Below, piece after piece: positions 47,901 through 58,953 of a stretch of 64,000 bases of DNA (position 1 is its first letter; each line of letters begins with the position of its first letter). This stretch comes from Andrena cerasifolii (Eukaryota > Arthropoda > Insecta > Hymenoptera > Andrenidae): NCBI RefSeq assembly GCF_050908995.1, contig NC_135127.1, forward strand, positions 10,496,001-10,560,000. Direction: 5' to 3'. The position numbers and the translations under genes were made by a program. Under the pieces are notes generated by a model, which saw nothing but the letters and a program-made list of their open reading frames with translations, ran no database searches and was not told the DNA's origin.

Positions 47901-50900
47901 TACCATTGCCACATTTCCAAGCTTAAAAATTAATCTTCGACTTTGTAACCTCTTCAAAGTCTCCTCCAATTGTCTCAGAAATGGTTAATGTTACTTCCTA
48001 CTTCTAATTGAAATTCTATTGGCACCTCTGCATTAAGTTATCTTCAACGCTAGCTGGTACCATTCGCTTCAACATCGCCTCCAAGTGGTTTGCCATACTG
48101 CAAGCGTCTCGAGTTACCGAGAACATCGACTATTATCCAAGCACACACCATATTAACCCCATTCGCTCAATTGTAATATTATTTCTCTGCCACTTATGCT
48201 ATTTGACGGGCGATACGAAAACCATCCAGTGCTCCTAGCCCAGTGTTCCCCTCTCCCACGAGTTCCTAAAGAAATCCTTAGACTTCCGAGCATCACGAGC
48301 GCCTCGATCACGTCCACCCCGTCAGGAGTCTCCGTCCCGACGTCCAGGTCCTCTCCCACTTCCCCGACTATCGGATAACCATCTCCCACTTCCTTCCTCC
48401 TATTAACGTCCCGACATCGCGGCAACGTCAGCCGTCAAACGTCGATCCCAGCTAGCTGCCGCGGCTATTATACCATTATCAGTCGCGTCCTCTCGAAGCG
48501 CGGCGCGATGTCCCAGGTCGGACCCGCTCCTTTCGCTGGAACAGCCCCGCGTTCCTTTCGATACACCTTGGTTAGCGCGCGTGACGAAACCTCGCTGAGC
48601 CAAGCGGAACCGACGGATCGAAGGCTGCTTTATCGTCCGGCGACGATCGAATTCTTCGACCAGCGAAAATCCCCGCGAATCGCCATCGTTCGAAAGTCCT
48701 CCGCCGCGGTGCTCTCGCGTGTTGCGTAACCAGCTGCGTAATACGGAGCGATATACGTCGACGATGCTCCTACGCAATAAATATCAAGCTCCAGCCGTGG
48801 GAGACTCGCGCTGCCTCCGATATATGGAGCGGCTTCGATGGTACTTTTGGTACTTTCTCATAGCAGCGTGATTCTAACGTCGACGTGCCCAGTGGCTTGG
48901 AAGGTTCCTCGGATGTTAGATACTATAATTCCGTCAAAGTAAACACCCCTAGGGCTTTGAGCTTGGGTGACTATTCCATGGAACCAAGTCCTCAAGACGG
49001 GAATCTGAGCTGGCTCACCAGTGCTGAAGAGTCTCCACTGGTAGCATTTTATGATAACGACAGCCCTCTGTAAGCTTAACAGTGGGAATCGTGGTTACAC
49101 CAGAGGAATTCCTCTATTTGTTCCCTGGAGGTACCTATAGTGTTTAATTTTACAATTTGGATCTAATTGGGCATACCTTCTACGGAATCTGAGTTAATTT
49201 CCACTGGACTCTCTAAACTTTAGACTAAAGTAGCCCAGCTTCTATCAAACTCTGTTCCTTCGCCAATTACACCTATCTCCAGCATCTCGGTTACAATTTT
49301 CAGAGCTTAATCTACAGCGCTAGTCTACCGTAGAGCATAGCTTAGCGTCCGGCAGCATCAGGCCTATCCCATGTCGCTTTTCACTCAGATAAAAGGCAAC
49401 TGCAAGGAACGAGCGCACTCGAAACCAGCTACCTCAACAGTCCACACCAAACTCGACGAGGATCGCGCGCCTACGCGTGAAATCTCTTTTCACGCAGGCG
49501 ATTCCGTGGACGCGGCCCCTCCGCGCCGCTCGCGATTTCCCATTTCAGACCAGCCGTTCTTTCGTTAATATGGCGTGCCTATTGCGAAACCGCTCGTTTA
49601 GTCGAGGCCTCTTTTCTCTTCCGGCTCTTCGTTATCTCGATCGTCGCGCGGCCACGCGTCTAAGCAGATGCAAAATTCGCGGCGATGCGCGATACGCGTT
49701 AATAACGATCGCGACCGCGGCATGCGCGTCTAGGCGTCTTTCAATTCCCCCTGGAAGAGAACACTGAACCGCGCCGATACACCTGCACGCAGGCGTTTCC
49801 CAGCCGGGCGCGTTCGAATCTGCTTATCTTCAATCGGCGACGGCTAGGAGCGCTGAAATTTCATTGCCCAAGAATTCTTCTGTGAAGTCGTATCGATTTT
49901 ACCCGCCGCCTAGTGTCCCGTAAATCTGGAGTACAAGCGGGCAACGCGCGGCTCTTTCCTTCCAGCTCCGAGCGCATTTGCATCGAACACAGCCGCGCGT
50001 TTTCTTCCGGTTCGCCTCGCGCGTCTATGCGGATCGCTTGGATTGCGCAACGCCGCGCGGCCGAGTCGATTACTGAGTCATTACCCAGCCACCGAAATCG
50101 TCATCGGTATCTGGAACGATGGCGGAGATAAATCAAGCGAACACCGCTCGAATCGCGGCTTAATTGATTTATCCCGGCTCGCTGGTAATTAATCGAGCGG
50201 CTCGCTTGTAGCGGGCAGACTAATCACGGCCGCCGCGCGGTTTTTCGCGTGCGAATCCACCGATCGAATTGCTCGTCCCCTTCTGTCCTTCGTTTCGCCG
50301 CGAACAAAGTGCGTAACACGCGCCGCCGAACGCATCGAATGGTTCCGCTCCGCGAGCCCTTAACTTTCTTAATTACGCCGGGCACGTACTGGCCGCGCTA
50401 ATTATTCCCATGGTGGCTGCATTCCGCGAAGAAAGAGCAGAATTATATCACTCCGGCTGTGATTAACAGACGCTGCTACTTTTAAACTTTCCTTTAATTA
50501 TATTATGCATTCGCCGCGTAACTGGCGGGGAGCGGACGAGATTTGGTCGAAAGTCCGCGGAGTTAGCGTGCAGTTAGCGGATACCGAGTGCAACATTATA
50601 CGGTTGCATGGGAAATATCAATTGCAACTTTGCGCGGGAATTGAAGTCTTTAGTGGCAGTTTGTTCCTCGGACAGAAATTTAAAACAGTGAGAAGTTGAT
50701 GGTAATACCACTCAGGCCTCGAGAGCTCTTGTGGCTAGCGAGATTCTTAAGGAGCTTAGAAGCAGAGTTTATTGCTGTTCCATCTCAACGATCGACCAGG
50801 AAATAATTACATAAATCCTCCGAGCCAGCGGTAACGATAGATTAACGCCATTCCAATGGTAACAGCTCGAGGAGTGATGCTTTATCGCCGATGGAGTAAT

Positions 50901-53162
50901 TCAGTGAAGTAAATCTGGCGAAATATTTCCTGCTTGAAAAACCTGTCCTCGCTTGCCTCGTGCTCGCGAAAAATGGGCCTTCTTTCGGTCACCCGTCGCT
51001 TCGCCAGTTACGTATTAGGTTCCCACGAGTGCCCGGCAATCATAGATTGCCTGTCCCATTAAATTAAAGTCGCGGCAGACGTGAAATCGCTATGACGTAT
51101 TTGCTTATTCCCAATTTCCTGGCGGGTTTTTTTTCGAGCCGTTTAATTAAACGCACAAGACACTCGCTTTCCCCGCAATTATGCCGGGCCGCTTTATCGA
51201 CCGCGAGAGCAAGGAAGGCGAAGAAGGGCCGAAACCGGAAGACCCGCTGCTTTATTGCCGCCTGTACTGCGAGCGTTACACAGTCGTTGACGGATTTATT
51301 GCGGCTGCTTTCGTCCATCTCCGTCGTCTCTCTATTCGCCCTGTTTGGGAGAAGGCTGGTTTTCCACTTGGGAAACTGCAGGACAGATGGGTGAATTTTT
51401 TGCCTTTCGTTTCTCTGGAGCTGGGGATGATTCTCTGTTCGGTTGTCGAGGGGTTGAACGGTGATTATGGAGGGGTGTTTTAATCACAGATGAGGGGCTA
51501 TGGTAATTGAAGTGTCTAATCAGGTGGTTTTTGAGACGAAATGATTTTTCTGAGTTTTAAAGGCAGATGCAAAAGATTTTGAAAGATTTCGAGGGGGTGG
51601 TTTTAACCGGAGGAGATATTTGAGACACTGAAGTAAGGGTTAAAGGAATTTATTAACTAGGATAAAATGAGATACAAATCCTATATGGAGAGAAAATAAC
51701 CGAGATTTTTCCTCATGGAACACCCGAGATTACATCCTTTTGGGTGTTTCGTTAAACTATTTTTTTCAAACCGGCACCATTTTGTTACTTTTCAACAAAA
51801 ATTGTTAATGGAGCTAGGGACTATAGCGACACTCGTACAGATTAAGAATATTTTTGAATTTTTTGTTTCGGATAAGCCTGAGCCGGGAAATCACCTACGC
51901 CATGAACATATATTTTTTAGCTGCCACATTGACACCGTAATAAAACAATTAAAACAAATTATAAAAATTCTTTTTAATTTTTTTGTATAATATGAGAGTA
52001 GCTTAATAAATACCAAAAAGATTTATTTCATTATATGTTACATTTACTGAGAAAAATATCTTTAAAAATAGCTTAATGTTTCTGCGGTTCAAAGTAGAAT
52101 CACCCCTTAATCCCTCCTTTTCCCCCAAGAATTTTGGTGTGCAGACGCTTCCAGCTGAATTCCGCGTGGATTCTATCGCGTTCAGAAATCATGTCTGTCA
52201 TTGATGACGTAATTGCGAGTCTACCGGTCGCGGTATCAATTGCATTAATTAGCGAAAGCCAGCTGAAACCATTCGTGTAATTAAAGTCTATCGCAACGGC
52301 AGCACCGTTTGAGTAATATTCGACTGATTATATACAATTTCATGAATTTATCTTGAGCAGGGACCATGATATCGATCTTTCCTCAATTACAATATCTTTT
52401 ACAATAAAACATGCAGTGACTCCAGTTTCCCAAAAATCAATCAACAAAATTAACCACAGCCCCAAGAAGCTATTCCATCGTAAGTGCGATTCCATAATCA
52501 GGCCCACAGTGCCGGGCAGAAAGTTTACTCGGAAATAATCGAAACGTGAATGAGCAGTTACTCACTTTTACGCGATATCGTTGCCTCATCTCTGTCCGCG
52601 TCTTCGGGCACCTGGGCGGGATCTGCAGGCACCAGGTGAACGTGTTGACGGTAACCGGCTCCGTGTAGGTTTCCTTCGAGGTGACCGTGTAACTGCAACG
52701 TTCGATCAATTAACTATCCGTCTCTCTCGCCGATACCCTTATCGGGACGGCGTCGGCATGCTGCGGGGCCAGGTGACCGCGTAACAAACTGTCTGGGTTA
52801 TTGTCAAGGCTCGTTCGATCGATAGCGCAGAAAATATTGCCTCGAACTTGGTCGAAATTCAACCGTCGCGTCCAATTCACCTACATTCCCCTTCGACAAA
52901 ATATCTTTTCCTAGACCCACGGAGGGGTGCCCTTTAAGAAGCTTCGGCTAACCATGGCAACTTGTAGGAGTGACTTATAAAAAGAAAATATGCTATTCCC
53001 CCACCTAGCCGCGTGTTACAAATCCCTCTGACAGTCTGCATACGATGAGACACGAACGAACGCTCACTTTTCTATTCTGGGGCAGAAGTTGTCCGCTGAA
53101 AATATCCTCGGCGAAGATATGATCAGCAAGGAGGTCAGCTGCCAGATCCTCGCGATGCTCAT
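38980..53162 (-). CDS. NimA: NimA: EMI-domain, NIM/EGF single-pass membrane protein, complete, nine exons
   Basis: Coding exons (transcript order): 53162-53068, 52692-52566, 43876-43696, 42784-42658, 42032-41791, 41484-41179, 40672-40454, 40112-39972, 39119-38980; 525 residues, all phases agree. Order: signal peptide (MSIARIWQLTSLLIISS), EMI domain (YTVTSKETYTEPV, TWCLQIPPRCPKTRTEMR), the Nimrod motif NECCEGYQM, one NIM repeat, two laminin-type EGF modules (CPPGTWGPQCKEKCNC and CPSDRWGPDCALTCNC), a Ser/Thr/Glu-rich stalk, a transmembrane helix (TLIAVASIVCLGLTMVIIVV) and a cytoplasmic tail with two tyrosine motifs (ISTYEEARM and EHIYDEIPLQ). Domain order matches the Draper/NimA type. It lies first in the same-direction Nimrod series. 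The acceptor of exon 6 (AAAACGTAG) is weak but is the choice that keeps phase. Intron 2 is 8.7 kb. A role in haemocyte recognition or engulfment is inferred from the family. Confidence 0.93.
39406..39431. repeat. (AAT)n microsatellite
   Basis: About nine ATA/AAT trinucleotide units in an intron of NimA near the 3' end of the gene. Confidence 0.9.
40924..41088. mobile_element. Short TTAA-flanked foldback element in a NimA intron
   Basis: The left end is TTAAGGGGAATACTATTTTA and the right end is ATTCCTCCCTTAA. The inner arms GCTAAAAATATAGCAAAATT and AATTTTGCTATGTTTTTAGC face each other, followed by T-rich and A-rich mirror stretches. It is 165 bases long and lies between the stalk exon and the transmembrane exon. 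Confidence 0.75.
44140..44541. repeat. Tandem satellite-like repeat, about 140-base period, 2.5 to 3 units
   Basis: The landmark CCCTAAGGGGGTGAAA, in slight variants, recurs near 44194, 44341 and 44478. The segments between repeat ATATCAACTTGGTT, a CCACA-AATG stretch, CCAATTTCAGGA and ATGTATTTTCACGGA. The preceding sequence (GACTGACTGATTCATCAACG) is of a type often seen next to insect interspersed repeats. Confidence 0.75.
45314..45500. mobile_element. Palindromic hAT-like MITE
   Basis: The ends AGAGATGGGC and GCCCAGCTCT are inverted repeats of the kind common in hAT-derived elements. Inner arms with TCGAATAAAATTAAACC and GTTAGAGTAACTTTTATTCGA-like mirror sequence are visible. The target duplication is not clear. 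Confidence 0.5.
51949..52077. repeat. Second copy of the dispersed AT-rich repeat seen at 25314-25441
   Basis: Shares AATAAATACCAAAAAGATTT and AAAATATCTTTAAAAATAGC with 25314-25441, in the same orientation. It lies in the long NimA intron and carries none of the CCCCG end motifs found with the other copy. Confidence 0.65.
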
Positions 53163-55519
53163 TGCAGCTCGATGATCTCGATCACCTGAAAATTTCCGCG
53201 AACCTCAATCGTGAGGCGAATTACAAGGCAACGTTCCTAACCCGAGAATTTTAATTTTAATGAAACTTCGAGTGAATGTAGAATATCGAGCATATATTGG
53301 AGTACGCAAGGAGCAATTTTTTTATCCGTGGAAATTCACTTGTAGGGGTTGAAAGCAACCCTTAAAAATATCGCCCTTTTTTAATAAATTCTTTAATATT
53401 ACTTTTCGCGGTTTTCTTTTGATAATGCGATAGAGCATCAAAGCTGAACAATTCTTATAGAAATAATGGTAGACAGGCGAACGAGTACAAGTCTTTTACC
53501 TGCAGCTTAAACAGTTTTCTTTTGGTTCTCTTTTGTGAATCGAAGTTAAAAATAAATGTTTCTTTTAACGTGTCACAGCCAAAATTTAATACCCGATCCT
53601 CACATAGCAGTTTAAATATTCTAAGTGCCTCCCCACGAAACTAGTAATTCTGAGTTATACTCGTTTGCTCGCCCACCAGGGATTTAAAGTTTACTTATAA
53701 CTCGCCCCGTTGCGAAGTTAGAGCCCCCTTGTTAGGCAAAAACTTGCGGATACTGTGTCAGTGGAAATACGAATTTCCGAGGCGCAGTTGCTCTCACCGT
53801 TCAAGCAGAAGAAGAAATATCGTGGTGGACATTCAATTAGCTTCTTGCGAGCATGTCTGGGAGCAACCTGGATGGTCGTCGTCGTGGAGTAAACGTGACG
53901 CCAGCGTCGTCTCGCGTGTCATCCTTTCGCCGGAAGCGTGCAGAAATACCGTCTGGGCAGCGGGTGCCGCTAAACGCACAAGTGTCTTGTTACTATTGGT
54001 AATGAGAGACGGCGGACAATGCGACGTTCCGAGCGTCGGTGTCGGAGAGGGAAGGGAAAAGCGCGAGTTTTCCAGGGAAAGTAGTACGCCGCAGTCGATC
54101 GGTCCTGTTCGAGTTTCGACCCAATTACTGCTCATCAAGGGGCTCGGCGTCCGACGAGGCTTTGTCTCGAGATCTCGCGACTGCTTAGACAATTTTCACG
54201 GTGAGATATTTTCAGGAGATCGTGCCGATGTTTCTCAGAAGATAGAGAGTAGACCTAGGTGGCATTTTACTTGGACGAGGAATATTTCGCTACGCGAGTT
54301 GTTTCTTTCGTGCAAGCGAGGATACATTAGAAGCGATGGTCACACGTGTCTGCGCGGTGATTGCGTGGTCGATATTTGACGTAAGAGGGTCGAACGATCC
54401 CTTTCAAAGGACGCTCTTCGCGACAGGAAGCATTAAGTTGCTCCAATTGTCTGATTTACTTCGTGATACGACGCGTCTGCTAAACATACGGCTGGATGTA
54501 AATAACGATACGCTCGTGCAACGTTCAGAGTTTATTCGAAGAACTCTGCGAGCATTATCTGGAAGCTAATCACGAAACCCATTCACTCTTCGGAAATTCG
54601 CCGAGATAGCTACTATCGCGTAGATACAAGTGTTCCGATTATTCGCGAGAGGAATAACTACCGCGGAGCCACTAGAGCTCGCAGAATTCGCGAGAAAAAT
54701 TAATTCATTCTGAGCTGGGATGTGTTTCGAGACCCCATAAAAAAATTATCAATCTTATCAAGTTTCGAGAACTACAGAAGCTACAAAACCTTGCGCGAAT
54801 TTTGGCGCTCTTCCCCTCGAAACACAGCTTTATGTTTCTGCACCGAGTACGCTATGGAACTGATAATAGACACTAATGTCACAATTCCAGCCGAGGCAGC
54901 ACTTTCATCTAGTTCTAATGCCACCGACGCTCTATCGTTCTGGGTCGTGCATCTCCAAGCGCCACATATGGTTTAAAATTCAATCTCCCTTCTTCCATTC
55001 TTTTTACGCTGGCCAACCCGCTAGAAGGATCACGAGAGATACATTTCGGTGGCTCCACACGCAGCTGTTACTATCGTGAGAAATTTCTTTCACCATTTAC
55101 GAAAGCATTGCGCAACACGTTATCGCGGCACGGCTGTCCCATGAATGAGCTGTGCGCTATGCTTCTTATTTCTGTCCAAAAGAAGATGCTATCTCGCCAG
55201 GGTGTTCTTCTCGAAGGAAACCGGACGAGGTTGGAAGATCGGCCACTGATTTCGTTAATGCTTCGATTATCTGCCACCAGGCTTGGCTCCCAGCAGAGAT
55301 TTACACGGTTTAATTAACTCATCCCGTAGATCTCGCCGCGAATAGGTAATAAGAGGAGACCTTGCACGCTTCGACTGGATAGAAGCCAACTTTTATGCGA
55401 GATCGTCTTTGCTGATTTCAAAACTCTATTGTGGCAGAACTTGCATTATTCCAGTCAATAGCGGAGATCTGGGTCCTTCGCGTATTTTCAGCATATTAAA
55501 TGGAATATTAAATCGAGTA
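53163..55519. other. 5' flank of NimA; no gene seen
   Basis: The NimA promoter must lie here. Open frames such as the 216-codon one on the + strand from 53729 have no recognisable motifs, and their composition does not look like protein. Confidence 0.4.
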
Positions 55520-56445
55520 GGGGAGACCGGGGCAGGTTGATACAGACGAATTAGGTATCTCGACACCGTATATATGTAGCTCCATTTGAGCGAGATATAT
55601 GAAGTTTGTTGTTCAATTTTTTCCTACGGTCCAGCGTACGTATGTGTACCTTGACGTTAGCAATCATTTTTTAACTGTTTCTGTTTATATACAGAAAAAG
55701 TAAATAGTTGTGTTCACTTTCCAATCCGCCTTGACACGGTACAGAGAATTTTGAAGGTAAGGTACTTAATTACGTTTTGTTATTTTGTTTATATGCTCTA
55801 CATTCTTTTATGGACATGCTTGTACATAATGACTTCCTGTGGGGTAAGTTGATACGTCTTTTCCCCGACTACTTTTAATTGAATATTTTCCTTTTGTCTC
55901 TAGGAAAATGGTTCGAAGTTATATCAAAAACCCAAATCGTGGCGAAATATCGCAATATATTTTTGAAAAAGCGTGTGCCGCAATAGAAAGACTCAAAATA
56001 TCATTAAGGCAAAGCGCGAAAATATACAATATTGACAAAATGAGTTTATTAAAATGTATTAACAAAAAGAAGAAGACCCCTCATGTTAAAGTGGGATATT
56101 GCAGGCATAAAGAAATTAAAAATAAAAATGTTTTTCTATGTTTGTTCAAAAACTTGTTTGGTTTTCAGAATACGTCTTTGTTGATCTTTAATTTATATTG
56201 CTGGAAAGGTATCTAAATTCAAATTATATTTTTCCAATTTATTAGTTATTCATTAAACGGATATTTTACAGATCTATCAACATGTCCCAGTGTTGTATGT
56301 ATTTTCTCAAGTTTTCGCTTACTACATATTAAAGAGAAAGGACCAAAGTATATTTTAGCATGTTTGTTATTAAGTAATTAATTCAATCACAAATGAAAAA
56401 AAAAATTGAAAACTGGAATACGTATCAAATAGCCCCGGTCTTATC
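55520..56445 (+). mobile_element. Decayed pogo-like DNA transposon
   Basis: TA dinucleotides flank both ends. The left end is GGGGAGACCGGGGCAGGTTG. The right end, read inverted, is AAGACCGGGGCTATTTGATA, so both termini share AGACCGGGGC...TTGATA. At about 926 bases it is far shorter than an autonomous pogo element (about 2 kb). The interior carries only the N-terminal part of a transposase (see 55908-56216). Confidence 0.75.
55908..56216 (+). pseudogene. Truncated pogo-type transposase N-terminus (HTH, psq-like)
   Basis: Opens MVRSYIKNPNRGEISQYIFE and continues with an AIERLKISLRQSAKIYNIDK helix-turn-helix stretch typical of the Pipsqueak/CENP-B DNA-binding domain of pogo transposases. After about 60 residues the frame becomes Lys- and Phe-rich without family resemblance and stops. 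The DDE catalytic domain is missing, so the element cannot mobilise itself. Confidence 0.65.
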
Positions 56446-57099
56446 TACACTTATACAAGGCAGAACCGAACAAAATTAGCTTCTGCAGCCGCAATTCCCT
56501 GCGCGTGAATTCTACCCACATTTTTTTTTGTACCCTCGATAGAAAGTCGATCATCGTTACGTCTACAGAGTCAGGTGGCATTCAAAGAGCAGCCGGTTAC
56601 CGCTGGTAATGCGAATTCCTCTCGCAATTGCGCTGGTCCCATCGCGAACCAGGAATCTCCCGGCGTAAGCTCGATGCCCGCATTTCCCTGGCACGTTTGC
56701 AAAGTCCACTCTCGCGTTACATAATCGACACCGTGGACCAGTATCGAGCGCGTTTGTCGGATCGTTCTCTCTCCTTAATCAAACTCCACCTGTTCCCCAG
56801 CCTCTTGCGCGAAGGTAATTTCACGTCGGCACGGAATCATCGAGTGGGGAATTCGTCGCTGGAAGAGCAGGGGCGAAAATTCCTGCACGCTACTCGAGTG
56901 CGCTCCCACCGCGCCGTTTGTAGATTGTTTTCCGCGCGGGTTCCGGCGAGGATGGAATATCGAGGAGCCCCGTTAACTAGGAAATCGCCGGTTTCTCACG
57001 GGGTTCCGCGCCCGCTCGGGAAAATCATAATTGTTACACGCCGGCCACGCAAGTTGGCTAAGTTTCAGCTAAAGAATCCGTAATTACGAAGCCTTGGGA

Positions 57100-58010
57100 G
57101 CGTCGATTCGTTTCCCTACGTGATTTCGCGCGGAGCTCCGGCTCGCTCGACACGGTTTCCATGCGCAGGCGAAGGACACGCGAAAAAGCAGCGAAATTAA
57201 TCGCGACGTTAACAACATCCGACGCAATTATCTCGCGCCCGTGTCATCTTCGAGCGCGACGAATCCCCCCGCCCCGCGCGGCGCGTTAGACGCGCGAGTG
57301 GGCGCGTTAATTAAAATCTCAGCCGGTCGAAACGCCGCGCCGGCGAGCGGTTTAATTGGAAAATCTCTCACGTCGGAAACAGTGGATTTTTCAGCGCGGA
57401 AGATGGGCTCGGCTCCGCGTCGATCCGACTCCTTCGGCGACCTCCTCGAGGGCCCCGGCTGCAATTAATTCGATCTGTCGAGGGAACGCGCACAAAGGGC
57501 CCCTGTTGCGGCGTCGCACCAGCCTCCAATCAAAGTCCCAGCCACGGATCCATTCGCGAGGATCTTCCGCGGAAAACCCGCGGCTTTTGAACCACTCGCG
57601 CTTTCCCTTTCACCACTGCACAGTACGTAGGTCCCGGACGACCGAGGGACTCCTTTGTGCCGCTGAGGGATCGGTCCTCCGGTCAGCTGGGCGTCGCGGC
57701 GAAGACGCCCAAGGCTCGGGTGAATGGTGGAAAAGGAGTGGACGTGTGTCACTGCCGCTTTCACAGACCGATTCACAACTGGCCTCGCGTCCGTAACTAG
57801 CAATTGACGACGCTGGCACTCGGGAATGCACTTGTGGCACAATGAACTCCGACCCTAGCCCGACAACGACACAACCACGGCGGGCCGAAGGTGGGGTCGG
57901 GTGAACCCAGAGGGGGCGGTCCGCGTTCTTCCTCAAGAAGGACAGAGAACGGACGGACCCGCGGCCACTCGAGCCTCTGAAGCACCGAGGATATCCTGTA
58001 CAGGCGTCCA
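57100..58010. other. GC- and CpG-rich island, no gene recognised
   Basis: Base composition shifts sharply to GC- and CpG-rich, as at promoters of this genome (compare 19400-20250). No credible initiating exon or signal peptide was found on either strand. It may be the promoter or untranslated first exon of a gene outside the window. Confidence 0.35.
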
Positions 58011-58228
58011 CGCTGCTTGCCGAACCGTCGTCGAACCGTGAATGAAGTTCGCTGTGAAGGATGTTGGTGTACAGTTTTCGGTGGTCCTTCGCGGGGTTTA
58101 GCCCCTCGTTTGTGGGGGGTGGAAGGAAGTATGGGCTGTAATCTATATACTGATAAGATGAAGAATGTTTATGTAATGATATGCAAAGTTCTGGATCGCA
58201 GAGTCATTGCCATTTGATTGATTTGACC

Positions 58229-58953
58229 TTAAGGGGTACTCTAATGTAACTGCCCGTTTTTCAACGCCATCTTTCGGAATTTATTTAATAAAAACCGTAA
58301 GGTTATACTATCTGCCGTTTTTCCTGCATGTTAAGGTAGGTTTGAAGTACTACTCAGAATTTTTTGGTTCCTTTTTATCGTACATATACATAGATATAGT
58401 CGGTGGCGCAAACTTCTTCAACAAAATTCCTTTCCGACGGGATTTGGTGTGGGAACTGTTCTAGTGCTCCAAAATGGAAAGACTAAGGTTTATTTTCTTT
58501 ATTATGTTTGTCGCTATGATTGGAACCACAGAGGTACTCTAACAATAAAAATTTGCAGAATGACAGCAGTTTGAAGAACAAGTTCGATTTTTGCTGATTT
58601 TAGCTGTTTTCGTTCCGTAGAATTAATTTCATACAATATAGAGAATCGTCCGTGGTTCCAACCATAGCGACAAACATAATAAAGAAAATAAATCATAGTT
58701 TTTACATTTTGGATGACTAGAACAGTCCCCACACGAACGCCCGTCGGAAAAGAATTTTTCTGAAAAAGTTTGTGCCACCGACTATATCTATGTATATGTG
58801 CAATAAACTAGATCAAAAAAATTCTGAGTGTTACTTCAAACCTACCTTAATATACAGGCAAATTGCCAGTTGGTAAAAACTCATAGTTTTTGTTAAATAA
58901 ATTCCCGAAGATGACGTTGAAAAACGGGCAGTTACACTAGAGTACCCCCTTAA
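58229..58953. mobile_element. TTAA-flanked foldback element, 725 bases
   Basis: The left end is TTAAGGGGTACTCTAATGTA and the right end is ACACTAGAGTACCCCCTTAA. The arms of about 300 bases mirror each other: CTGCCCGTTTTTCAACG faces CGTTGAAAAACGGGCAG, and ATAGATATAGTCGGTGGC faces GCCACCGACTATATCTAT. A non-palindromic centre lies near 58540-58640. There is no intact ORF. Confidence 0.85.

Larger units (their letters stand above)
43877..52565 (-). other. 8.7-kb second intron of NimA
   Basis: The intron runs from the EMI exon to the exon with the Nimrod motif. No coding exon was recognised on either strand. It contains a small satellite (44140-44541), a palindromic hAT-like element (45314-45500) and one copy of a dispersed repeat (51949-52077). 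GC- and CpG-rich islands near 46500-46900, 48300-48800 and 49400-50400 have no recognised content. Confidence 0.6.

Noticed and set aside
53729..54379. 216-codon + strand open frame upstream of NimA
   Set aside because: No domain or composition typical of a protein, no splice or signal context. Could be rescued only by transcript evidence.
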